A model generated the notes under the pieces. The model searched no databases and was not told the DNA's origin. It saw nothing but the letters and a program-made list of their open reading frames with translations. A stretch of DNA of 64,000 nucleotides from Agapanthus africanus (lineage: Eukaryota > Streptophyta > Magnoliopsida > Asparagales > Amaryllidaceae): NCBI GenBank assembly GCA_030015575.1, contig JASDDO010000016.1:456954141-457018140 (forward strand), written 5' to 3'. The translations under genes and the position numbers were made by a program. Positions 1 to 9,242 of this stretch are shown here, piece by piece. The first letter of the stretch is position 1, and each line of letters begins with the position of its first letter.

Positions 1-70
1 TTACGACTCATGCCTTAATCTTTCAAAAATGTAGCTTTTGTACTAACGTTATACCATTGTGCCCTTACAG

Positions 71-1099
71 GAGTGCTCTTTGATCATTTATATCAGGTGT
101 TGCTCCCACACTTCTCTTTCCCATCCGAACTCGCTTCTCCCTCTAGTGGCGCCGGTGAGTATACTTTCACTATAATGTCTTTATTTGCCCCTTTTTTCTA
201 GCAATGGGATAATTTCTGACTTTTCCTTTTCTTTATTGCAGTGCCACAAATCGAAGGAGGGGATGCAAGACCTGCCGCGCTACTGGCCCTTCCGGCTTTG
301 CCGTCCGTCGCAGCTGGTATAGTAAATTTCCTTTTTGGTAACCCTTCAACATCTCTTGAACCATCGTTTGACCATGTTTTGTTTTGCAGCTATTGTTCCG
401 GCTCCGGTCCCTTTTGAGTCTCGCGTCCTTTCACCGGCAGGCCCTTTCTTGAAACGTCCATTTTCAAAGGGTGCTGTGATGAGTTTGGGCATGCTGAGCG
501 GGTACATCGAAGAGCTCAACATGGACGCTCTCCCTTCTGCCGTAGATTTCGCTGTGGAGGTTAACCCGATGTTGGCGGCGCTCGTAAATTTTCATAACGA
601 AGGCGTCGTCGAATCTTGGGTTAGTCACTGCAGGGGGATTGAGGCATGTCTATATCAGCTGGAGTCGACACGCCCTTCTCCCGAAGTTTTAGCCCTGAGC
701 ACCCAACGAACAACTTGGCTCGAGCAAAGCACTTCTCACTTCCGCCATTTGGAGCAAGAAGCAGCTTTAAAGCTAAGGGAATGCCAAAAGACCTCGAACG
801 AAACGGCCCAACTGTGCGCTGAGGTTGAAGCAAATGCTGCCCAAGTGAAGACTATCTTTGAGGGTCTTTTGGAGCGCATCTCCCATGGGCTAAACTTGAA
901 GCGGAAGCTCGACGTAGCTGAGCGCAATACCTCAGGTCGGGAAGCTGCTTATCAGATCGTCAGGGAGCAGCTTGCGTCTGTCTTGCAGCAACGAGCCCAA
1001 GTGGAGGCAGAGCTGGCGGTGGTAGCCGATCAAGAGAAGACGTGGAAGGAAGTATGCGAGCAATTGCTAAATCTATGCAAGACGCTTACTTCCCAGTAA
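71..1099 (+). CDS. Antisense gene A: spliced coiled-coil protein in the 3' region of Tat-1 (5' end outside window)
   Basis: I see three exons on the strand opposite to gag-pol: 71-154, 242-316 and 390-1099. The first is preceded by CTTACAG, introns begin GTGAGT and GTATAG and end TTGCAG, and the frame stays open through all joins to TAA at 1097. More exons probably lie to the left. The C-terminal 130 residues are rich in Glu, Gln, Leu and Ala with heptad-like spacing and should form a coiled coil; the preceding part is proline- and alanine-rich. I do not recognise the family. Tat elements are known to carry extra or antisense ORFs near the 3' LTR, and some have captured host genes, so a captured gene is my inference. 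Confidence 0.6.
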
Positions 1100-1700
1100 T
1101 TCTCCTTGTATCATTTGTACTTGTAAAATATATGTATATTTTTTTTTATTCTTTAGTACAATGTATCCTGTACCCGATTAATACTTATGAATAAAAGATA
1201 CACATTTTGTAATGTCCTGTGTCATTTCTTCGCCTTTTTCATTCTTTTCAGCATGATATCTTTAATGCACCTTATTGGCAGACAACTTTATTTTTCCCAG
1301 AGATAACGATGGCTTAGACTGCGGTTTTAGATCCGCTGCCTAAGACTTTTCAACTCTATGAGCCGTGAGGGTCTCATAGAGACTTTTCTCCCTGCGGATC
1401 GAAAGGATCTCGTAGGCGGATTTTCTCCTTAGGAATCGTGAGGATTCCTAAGTGTGGTTTTCTCTTATCAGTCGTAAGGATCCTGTAAGCGAATTTTTCC
1501 CTCTCACGAGTCGAGAGGATTCGTAAGCGGTTGTTTCCCTCCTCGTCGAAATTCGACTTCGGAGAGCGAGACCCGTGAATAATATGCAAGAGACCATTTT
1601 GGATTGATTTGCAGGGCCCCATTGCTCAAGAAGCAAGTTTTTTAATCCTTACTGCCTGAGACCTCATCTTGCAAATTAAGAAGTAAGTTCAATTTGTTGA
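1100..1700. repeat. 3' flank of gene A and direct repeat with 3,307-3,690
   Basis: After the stop of gene A there is about 200 bp of AT-rich sequence with polyadenylation-like AATAAA-type signals near 1,190. From 1,297 to about 1,690 there is a block that matches 3,307-3,690 at roughly 90% by eye and contains a hairpin array. No ORF here is credible. Confidence 0.65.
1353..1558. repeat. Five-hairpin TCGTGAGG array, copy 1
   Basis: Five short inverted repeats follow one another at about 35-40 bp spacing, separated by pyrimidine runs such as TTTTCTCC. Each has arms of 7-10 bp around a loop close to TCGTGAGGA. The clearest is CTTAGGAATC-GTGAG-GATTCCTAAG. A sixth hairpin (CGTCGAAATTCGACTTCGG region) closes the block. 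The same order of hairpins recurs at 3,359, 4,711, 5,053 and 51,289. Confidence 0.8.
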
Positions 1701-2190
1701 AAAAATCCCTTTTCTGAAAGATTTGGCGGGATTTCCCCCACCGTCGGATCTTTGATCCAAGGGCTTCTGTTTTACAGAAGATAATCTTCTTATTTTAACA
1801 ATAACAGAAAAGATTTCTTCAGAACCTTAATTTTTGTTTAGCGCAAATGCTCCAGGGTATGACACGTGTCGCACGGCGCACAGTGCAGCGCAACTGCGCT
1901 AGCGCATCTGCGCCGACAGTGTCACGCAGCGCACGGCGCATACGCCGCTGAAGCGTTGCTTCCTTTAGTTTTGCTTGAAAGAGAGCTTTGCTTTGATTGG
2001 GTGCGATGTTTTGGGCGTTGCGCTGAAGCGTCTGCGTCAGACACGTGGCGTATTGCGCAGCGCAAATAATCTGGAGCGTCGCTTCATTAAATTAATTTTC
2101 AAGACAGAGCTTTGCTCTGATTGGGGGAAGACGAAGCATTGCTTCATCTCCCGCCTCGGAATTTGAACAGAAGTTCGCTCTGATTAGGGT
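1680..2190. promoter_or_regulatory. U3-like segment upstream of antisense gene B
   Basis: This segment resembles 17,185-17,777, the U3 of the Tat-1 LTR, in the same orientation. Shared landmarks in order are the GGATCTTTGATCCAA hairpin, a TTTTACAGAAG tract, GACACGTGTCGC with a G-box at about 1,862, GC-rich GCGCA runs, and GCTCTGATTGGGGGAA at the end. In the LTR it serves minus-strand transcription. Here it sits immediately upstream of a plus-strand TATA box and ORF, so it may work in the reverse direction. Divergence is substantial, with many substitutions and indels. Confidence 0.55.
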
Positions 2191-2234
2191 AAACTGCCGT
2201 GACAACTCTTGGAAGTCGAAGAGGCACTTGATGC

Positions 2235-2245
2235 CTATAAATAGG
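2235..2245 (+). promoter_or_regulatory. TATA box of antisense gene B
   Basis: CTATAAATAGG is a near-consensus plant TATA box. It lies 290 bp upstream of the gene B start codon, and an intron acceptor (TTTCCTCCAG, ending at 2,530) falls just before that codon. This suggests a 5' UTR intron. Confidence 0.6.
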
Positions 2246-2534
2246 ACCTTTGGTCCCCCCTAGATACTTATCATCTTTCCGATTTCTATTTTCGAAGACT
2301 TCAGAGCTTTGTTCTTGCCTTCAAGAACTCCGGTGCCTTGCTCCTCCCCTTTTTTTTTCAAAGTTTTTAGAAAAACTTTAGGTAAAATCGATTCTTAGAT
2401 TAATCTTAACCAGCAGAGCTTTCATCCAGGGGAATTTATCCTTGAACATAGTTTCGCTCTCTAGGAATTTAGTCCTCTATGTGTATTATTGCTTTTCTAT
2501 TGCTGATCTTCCTGTAATATTTCCTCCAGGCATA

Positions 2535-3044
2535 ATGGCGGCGGTGCATCTATACAGCTTGCACGAGTTTATTACCTACGACGATATCCGCGCTCAGGGT
2601 CGTCAACAAAACCAGGAGTTTACAGACGCTGAATGTGCAGAAGTCATGGGTCGTCTGAACGCAAGCGGTGGTTGGCTGTTGCCTCGTCGTTCGGCCCTTT
2701 TGAAAGTCGTGTTGGGAGCCATATGGAGAGCACTTCCGGGTCTTCATGAGGCCTTACCGCTCAACGCGCTGGATGATGCCGAAGACAAGATGCATTCAGT
2801 GTACCTGACAGGGTTGATTTCAAAGAAACGATGGAACAGCCTTATTGACATCCTACACCAAGTCTTCCAGCAGACGACGATAGTTGCTGCTTATCAAAGG
2901 CCAGGAGGGCTCGCCGATGATCTCGATACAGAGGAGCGAGAAAGACTGCGCATAAGAATAATTAGACAGGCCAGAAGAACTCTGGATGGCCTTACTTTTG
3001 ATTTCCTCAATCCGTGCCCCGGATATGAGGTTATACCGTTGTAA
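2535..3044 (+). CDS. Antisense gene B: 169-residue protein of unknown function
   Basis: An ORF on the strand opposite to Tat-1 gag-pol starts at ATG 2,535, right after a splice-acceptor-like TTTCCTCCAG, and ends at 3,044. I prefer this start to an upstream in-frame extension (from 2,442) because of the TATA box at 2,235 and the probable 5' UTR intron. The protein is mixed helical, with a charged C-terminal stretch (EERERLRIRIIRQARR) and no signal peptide or membrane segment. I do not recognise it. It lies between integrase and the missing 3' LTR and is followed by its own copy of the hairpin block at 3,359, as gene A is by the copy at 1,353. Confidence 0.55.
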   Translation: MAAVHLYSLHEFITYDDIRAQGRQQNQEFTDAECAEVMGRLNASGGWLLPRRSALLKVVLGAIWRALPGLHEALPLNALDDAEDKMHSVYLTGLISKKRWNSLIDILHQVFQQTTIVAAYQRPGGLADDLDTEERERLRIRIIRQARRTLDGLTFDFLNPCPGYEVIPL

Positions 3045-3719
3045 TAATTTGAATAATGTTTCTTATGCTTGTAAAAGAAATTTTTTTTTAGCAGTATGAA
3101 TGGAAACCCTTCCCTTTTCTATTTCAGCTTGTCTTATTTCTCGTCCTGAGTCTTCTGCCCATGCATAAATGAATGCGTCACGCACGCCAGATCAAATGTA
3201 GACCGGATATTCTTTCTGTCATCTTTCTCTTTTTTTTTTTTGTCAGCAGGCTGTCTTAATAACCATGGTTGATGGATGTCCAAAACGAGTATTCCGACTT
3301 CCTTAGGAAATAGCGATGGCTTAGGCCGCAGGTTATGGTTTGCTACCTAAGATTTTTCAACTCTATGAGCCGTGAGGGTCTCATAGAGGCTTTTCTCCCT
3401 ACGGATCGAGAGAATCTCATAGGCGGATTTTCTCCTTAGGAATCGTGAGGATTCCTAAGTATGGTTTTCTCTTATAAGTCGTAAGGATCCTATAAGAGAA
3501 TTTTCCCTCTTACGAGTCGAGAGGATTCGTAAGCGGTTGTTTCCCTCCTCGTCGAAATTCGACTTCGGAGAGTGAGACCCGTGAATAGTATGCAAGAGAC
3601 CAGTTTGGATTGACTTGCAGGGCCCCATTGCTCAAAAAGCAAGCTTTTCAATCCTTGCTGTCTGAGACTTCTTCTTACAAATTGAGACGAATCGGGAATT
3701 TGCTCGCGGAGAGGGTAAT
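3045..3719. repeat. 3' flank of gene B with hairpin array copy 2
   Basis: After gene B comes AT-rich sequence with T-runs, then the second copy of the 390-bp block (3,307-3,690). Its five-hairpin array spans about 3,359-3,575. Two stems are more perfect than in copy 1: CTTATA/TATAAG and CTTACGA/TCGTAAG. No coding sequence is supported. Confidence 0.7.
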
Positions 3720-4275
3720 GGTTCTACGAGTTGACATGAGTCGAGAGGCTCTCGTCACGGAGTGTTTGTATCCGTGAGTCGAGGAGTTTGCTAGGGATTA
3801 TTTGTTTCCCAAGTTCCAAGGATTATTTGTTTCCTTGGGGTTTGAAACGAGTCGAGAATTCCCACGGGGGCACTGGTGGCTCTGCGGGTCGACGCGGATC
3901 AGGAGGCTCTCGTCAAGGAGTGTTTGTATCCGTGAGTCGAGGAGTTTACTAGGGATTATTTGTTTCCCAAGCGCCAAGGATTATTTGTTTCCTTGGGGTT
4001 TGAAACGAGTCGAGAATCCCCAAGGGGGCACTGGTGGCTCTGCGGGTCGACGCGGATCAGGAAGCTCTCGTCAAGGAGTGTTTGTATCCGTGAGTCGAGG
4101 AGTTTGCTAGGGATTATTTGTTTCCCAAGCTCCAAGAATTATTTGTTTCCTTGGGGTTTGAAACGAGTCGAGAATCCCCACGGGGGCACTGGTGGCTCTG
4201 CGGGTCGACGCGGATCAGGAAGCTCTCGTCAAGGAGTGTTTGTATCCGTGAGTCGAGGAGTTTGCTGGGAGGGTA
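3720..4275. repeat. 158-bp tandem repeat, about 3.4 copies
   Basis: Near-identical units start at about 3,802, 3,960 and 4,118, with a partial copy before. Each contains GTGAGTCGAGGAGTTTGCT, an ATTATTTGTTTCCC/CCTTGGGG element and CTCGTCAAGGAGTG. Overlapping ORFs in this array arise only from the repetition and are not genes. Confidence 0.85.
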
Positions 4276-5233
4276 TGGTTCCCTCTTTGTTTATGCCCTT
4301 GGATTGTATACAGGGATCGATGTGATCTTAACTGTAGGGCAAAAAGTTTCATTCTTTCATTTTTTTTTATTCTTTCCGCGATGCTCTATCATTTCAGCTT
4401 TTATATCGCGAAGGTCGCGATTGCCCAATCATTTCGGCTATTTTTCGCGATGCCCAATCATTTCGGCTATTTCGCATGCATACATTTTACTTGCTGCTTT
4501 TTATTGCAAGTTGCCCTATCATTTCGGCTGTTTCGTATGCATATGCGGCTTACTGGCTTTTCGCCGTAAACCTGAACTTGGACACTGATTTCGGCATCAG
4601 CACCGCTACAACTGGGATATCGCCAAGAGCGAATCATCATTTGCTTCTGTCATTGTCGAACAAAGGAGGCTTAGCGACCAGGGTTAGGGTCCTGTCGACT
4701 AAGGCTTTTGACTTTATGAGCCGTAAGGGTCTCACAAAGCTATTTCTCCCTACAAGTCGTGAGGATCTTATAAGTGTATTTTCTCCTTAGGAATCGTGAG
4801 GGTTCCTAAGTGTTTTGTTGCTCTGTAAGTCGTAAGGATCCTACATGAAGGTTTTCTCTTTGTAAATCGAGAGGATTTACAAGGGTTATGCGAACATATC
4901 CCCAGTCACGGATGGACCTTGGTTAGGGAAATGTTTATTCGCGCCCGTGGATTGTATACAAGGATCAGTATTGAGCCACTTGTAGGGCAATATCGAAGGT
5001 TGTGGGGGTTGCTTAAGCACAGGTTTAGATCTCTGTAACTTAAGACTTTCAAATCTTACGAGCCGTGAGGGTCCCATAAGAGCGTTCTCCTTACGAGTCG
5101 TGAGGATCTCGCAAGTGTATTTTCTCCTTAGGAATCGTGGGGACTCCTAAGTGTGTTGTTCCCTTGTGAATCGTAAGGCTCTCACACGGGTGGTTTCTCC
5201 TTATAGGGTCGAGAGGACCCTACAAGTGTTTCT
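4276..5233. repeat. Tat-1 3' region: short repeats and hairpin arrays 3 and 4
   Basis: This stretch holds two copies of GGATTGTATAC (4,301 and 4,949), about four copies of a GCCC(A/T)ATCATTTCGGCT motif at 4,383-4,540, and one copy of a GCTACAACTGGGATAT...GCGAATCATCATT motif at 4,595 that is repeated in Tat-2. Two further five-hairpin TCGTGAGG arrays lie at about 4,711-4,882 and 5,053-5,228. I see no gene. Confidence 0.7.
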
Positions 5234-5520
5234 TAACGAGGTTGCGCCCTTTCGGATTTTCACAAACACTCGCCGGTAGTCCTGCTGTTTTTACTCACGG
5301 AGCCCTTTCGGGTTTTCATCCGTGCCCATTTTGCTTATGGACGTACCGCTTTTATTTTCTTCTTTTTTTTATTTTCTTTTTCCCTCTTTTTTTTTACGAG
5401 GTCGCGCCCTTTCGGGTTTTCACGAACACTCGCCGGTAGCCCTGCTGTTTTTACTCATGGAGCCCTTTCGGGTTTTCATCCGTGCCCCTTTTTGCTTATG
5501 GACATACCGTTTTTATTTTA
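5234..5520. repeat. Direct repeat of about 160 bp, two copies
   Basis: Two copies share GCGCCCTTTCGG, then TTTTCAC, ACTCGCCGGTAG, CCTGCTGTTTTTACTCA and GGAGCCCTTTCGGG, ending in GGACATACCGTTTTTATTTT-like AT-rich tails. A single related copy follows the hairpin array of Tat-2 at about 51,483-51,600, so the order hairpin array then CCCTTTCGG repeat is conserved. Confidence 0.8.
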
Positions 5521-5574
5521 TTTTATTTTTATATGTTTTTTTTTATATCTCGTCAGCCTAAAGATGCTGCGGTA

Positions 5575-5682
5575 GTAGTTTAAAGACGTTTCGGTCTGCT
5601 ATTATTTTAAGGACATTTCGGTCCGCTGTTAGTTTAAGGACATTTCGGTCCGCTATTAGTTTAAGGACATTTCGGTCCGACA
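5575..5682. repeat. GGAC-N6-GTCC hairpin repeat, about 27-bp units
   Basis: Four units of the form GTTTAAGGACATTTCGGTCC occur just downstream of integrase. The first unit has AGAC...GTCT in place of GGAC...GTCC, so both arms changed together. The same unit occurs in the LTR at 16,272 and in the solo LTR at 43,510. Confidence 0.75.
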
Positions 5683-5777
5683 TTGGGAAGTTGGCTACTA
5701 TTTATAAAACTTGAGCTTAGGAAGATAGCGAGCGGACATGGTCGTCGTCATCTATCATTGACCTAGGCTGTGGCTCA

Positions 5778-6758
5778 TTAAGCGTAGTATTTCTTCAGGA
5801 AGCGACCGTTTATCGGCCTGAAAGGCCTTTCATCGTGCATGTCCATGAGTAGATAGGCCCCACCCTGGTAAACTTTACCTATGATGTACGGGTCTTCATA
5901 ATTTGGCTCGAATTTTCCCCGCTTGGAGCGATTGGGAATCATAGGCCTTTTGACCACTAGCACGAGTTCGCCTTGGTGGAATGTCCTCGGTCGGGTCAAT
6001 CTTTCGTATGAGCGTGTCATCTTTGCTTTATAGGCTTCCAGATTTTGTTGCGCTATGAGCCTAGTTTCATCAAGGGCGTCAAGCTCCTCAAGCCGAAGGT
6101 GAGCATTTTCTTCGTCCGTTAGCTCGTGGTGAACTGCCACTCGTAGAGAGGGTAACTCTATCTCGAGAGGGAGTACTGCTTCCGTACCGAACACCAACGC
6201 GTACGGCGTTGCGTTCGTGGCCGTCTTGAATGTAGTTCGATATGCCCAAAGAGCTTCTTGCAGTCTTTCGTGCCAATCTTTCTTATTTCGGGACACTGTT
6301 TTCTTTATAATTTTCGTCAAGGTCTTGTTGAAGGCATCGGCGAGACCGTTAGCTCGTGGATTATAGACTGAGGAATATCTCCAGTCTATGTTATGCTGCT
6401 GTGCGAAGCGGCTGATTTTATGACTTCGGTAGGCTGGCCCGTTATCGGAGATAATCCGCCTCGGAGTTCCAAACCGATATATGACGTGCGTTTTGAAGAA
6501 ATGGAGGATATTCTCCGTCTTCACTTCTCTCAATGGTACTGCTTCTGCCCACTTAGAGAAGTAGTCAGTCGTCGCTAGGATGAAACGATGTCCTTTAGAC
6601 GATGCTGGTTCGATGGGGCCGACTATATCAGTCCCCCACATTTCGAATGGCCAGCTAGTTACCGTTGGATGCAATGGATTTGGGTGCTGGTGGATGAAGT
6701 CCCCATGAATCTGGCATGAGTGACATTGCTTCGCATATTCGATGCAGTCTTGAATCAT
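5778..6758 (-). pseudogene. pol: Tat-1 integrase (core and C-terminal region)
   Basis: This is the catalytic core and C-terminal part of a Ty3/gypsy integrase, which would insert element cDNA into host DNA. The zinc-binding CHSCQ motif is at the N-terminus; its His pair lies upstream across a stop. The core shows WGTDIVGP (first Asp), ISDNGPAY (second Asp) and then NGLADAFNK, where the third catalytic residue, normally Glu (NGLSEAFNK in Tat-2), is Asp. The N-terminal stop at 6,759-6,761 is TGA where Tat-2 has Trp (GYYWPTMI). The C-terminus ends NGRFLKKYYA, as in Tat-2. No chromodomain is seen. Confidence 0.9.
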
Positions 6759-6764
6759 CGTGGG

Positions 6765-7475
6765 TCAGTAATAGCCCATCCGTTTGATCTTCAACTTCAT
6801 CTTTGGACCTGCTTGGTGAGAACCGCAGATTCCGTCATGAACCTCCTGAACGACTCTTTCCGATTCGTCCGGTCCTAAGCATCTCAGCCACAGAGAATCG
6901 AATGACCTCTTGTATAGAGTATCATTGACGAAGGCGAAAGACAGAGCTCGTTTTATGAGTTGATGTCTTGCGGACGCATCTTCGGGCATTTGGTGGGACT
7001 TGAAGTAGTCTATAAAGACTTCCCTCCAATCCTCAACCTTCTCATGATCTTTTATTTGCAAGGTCGCTTGTTCAGTCACTCCCTTTTCTTCGGACGATCC
7101 CGGAGGTATTTCTGCGGGGGCGAGCACCCGACAACTTTGTACCATGATTCTAACGTCATCGAGGTTCTCGTCAGCCATTTCTTTAGCAGGTTTGGCCAAC
7201 GCGTCCGCTTTGCTGTTATCCGCGCGTGGTATGCTCTCCAAAGTATAGGAGCGAATTTGGGTTAGCAGTTGTTGCACCTTTTCACCGTATTTTACCAATT
7301 CCGGTTTGCATGTTTGGTAATCGCTGTTTACTTGACTAACGACCAGTTGTGAATCTCCGTATATGAGGAGATTTTCAATTCCCATGTCAATGGCGATCTC
7401 GAGGCCTGCTATCAGAGCTTCGTATTCGGCTTCGTTGTTTGTCCTCGGTTCCGTCAGGGAGAACGCGTAGCGCAT
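6765..7475 (-). pseudogene. pol: Tat-1 archaeal-type RNase H (aRNH) C-terminal part plus integrase zinc region
   Basis: The motifs TNNEAEYEALIAGLE, YGDSQLVV and NSKADALA give the Glu and Asp residues of an archaeal-like RNase H. The first catalytic Asp (LYFDGASS) lies in the preceding open segment, beyond a stop at 7,506. This second RNase H is the hallmark of Tat elements and should degrade RNA in RNA-DNA hybrids during reverse transcription. The segment continues into the integrase HHCC region (GICGSHQAGPKMKLKIKR) and stops at a mutated Trp codon. A Leu-to-Pro change (AKPAKEM) is visible near the end of the RNase H. Confidence 0.88.
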
Positions 7476-7505
7476 TATCCCCCCTTGTGGAGTTATAAAG
7501 ATGAG

Positions 7506-7931
7506 TCATACCCCCGATTTGATTATAGGGGTACTTTGTTTGCGCTTCTTCACGGAAGATGCTCCGTCAAAATAAAGCTCCCATCGGGTATTATCACCAT
7601 CGATCGCATCAAACGCATGTTCGTCTGGAAGATCGCAGTTTAAAGGAGAGTCGGCCGGTATCGGGTGCTCAGCAAGGAAGTCGGCGATGGCCTGGCCTTT
7701 TACTGCTTTAAGTGGTCGATATGCTATCAAGAACTCCATTAAGAGCAGGGCCCATTTAGCGAGTCGTCCCGTCAATATGGCCTTTGACATTAGATATTTG
7801 AGAGGGTCCACCTTTGAAATGAGATGGACTTCATGCACTAATGCGTAATGTCTAAGCTTTGTTATTGCGAAGATCAACGCCAGGCAGTGTTTTTCAATAG
7901 GGGAGTAATTGCTTTCTGCCCCCAGCAGCAC
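7506..7931 (-). pseudogene. pol: Tat-1 first RNase H, C-terminal part, and start of aRNH
   Basis: This segment carries the second half of the RT-linked RNase H (NYSPIEKHCLALIFAITKL, then LISKVDPLKYL). The usual TDH motif has become KVD, as in Tat-2, so the first RNase H looks catalytically degenerate in both. It ends with the first strand of aRNH (WELYFDGASS). In-frame stops separate it from RT (7,965) and from the rest of aRNH (7,506). Confidence 0.85.
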
Positions 7932-7964
7932 TCGACTTAAGTAGTAAAGTGCTCTTTCTTTCCC

Positions 7965-9227
7965 CTAGTCATTCTCTTGTGCCCATAATGCGCCCAAAGA
8001 ACATTCAAGGACGGCCGTGTAAAGAATGAGAGACTTTCCCTTCACTGGGGCAGCCAACACTGGAGGGTTTTGCAAATACTGCTTGATCTCATCCAGTGCG
8101 CCTTGGCATTTGTGATTCCAAACGAATGGGGTTCCCTTCTTCATCAGGTGACTGTAAGGACGGCACTTTCCTGAAAGATTGGCTATAAATCGCCGTATGT
8201 ATGCGAGCTTCCCTTGGAGAGACCGCAACTGTTTGAGAGTCCTCGGCGGAGGCATTCCCGTGATTGCCTTGATCTTGGACGGATCTATCTCGATACCTCG
8301 GTGTCGAACGATGAATCCTAGGAATTTGCCCGAGGAAACCCCGAATGCACACTTCAGAGGGTTCATCTTCAAGTTGTATTGTCGAAAACGTTGAAATACG
8401 GTCTTCAGATGCTCGAGATGTTCCTCATATGATTTGCTTTTAACAACGAGGTCGTCGATATAGCATTCAACGATTTCGTGTATAAGGTCATCGAAAATCT
8501 TCGTCATGGCCCTTTGGTAGGTTGCACCGGCATTCTTTAAACCGAAGGGCATCACCTTGTAACAGAATATTCCCAAAGGAGTCCGAAAAGCCGTATGTTT
8601 CTGGTCTTCAGGATGCATTTTTATTTGATTATATCCTGATGAGCCATCCATGAATGAGAAAATCTCATGCGTGGACGTATTGTCTATCATCAGTTCGGTG
8701 ACTGGTACTGGGAAATCATCCTTCGGGCAGGCTTTGTTGAGATCCCGAAAGTCCACGCATATGCGCACCGTACCATTTTTCTTCATCACTGGGACGATAT
8801 TAGCAATCCATTCAGGGTATTGAACCTCCTGGATAAAGCCGGAGTCTATCAGCTTTTTGACTTCAGCGTTGATGCTCATCTCGAGCTCAAGCCGCATTCT
8901 TCTCGGCGCTTGTTTGACTGGCTTGACATTCGGGGATATTGCCAGTCTATGTACAGCAACTTCTGGATCAAGTCCCGGCATCTCGGAATAGTTCCATGCG
9001 AAGCAATCTTTATGCTGTACAAGGACGTCCTTTAACGCAGCCACCTTTTCTTCAGACAGCAGCTCGCTGACGAATGTTGGTCGCGGATCGTTTATCGTCC
9101 CCAACTCAATTTTCTTGAGGTTATCTGCAGTGGTATGTATGCCGTCCTCCAGTTCTTTCGGAGCTGGGGGAAATTCTGAGATCACCTCATCATTGCTGTT
9201 TTCGAGGCACCAGGGAAGGCTGTCCAT
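7965..9227 (-). pseudogene. pol: Tat-1 reverse transcriptase
   Basis: This is a Ty3/gypsy RT. FRDLNKACPKDDFP and FMDGSSGYNQI give the first catalytic Asp, and CYIDDLVVKSK is the YxDD box with Ile in place of the more usual Val. These are followed by the GFIVRHRGIEIDP and LRSLQGKLAYIRRFI thumb and connection motifs. The reading frame is intact over 420 residues and ends at TAG just after QEND, where Tat-2 reads through NNEEGKEHALYYL. RT copies element RNA to cDNA within the virus-like particle. Confidence 0.93.
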
Positions 9228-9242
9228 GTTCTCGGATTCTTC

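Noticed and set aside
3802..4325. Three overlapping ORFs starting MFPK(F/R/L)Q
   Set aside because: They are successive readings of the 158-bp tandem repeat, with no promoter or homologue.
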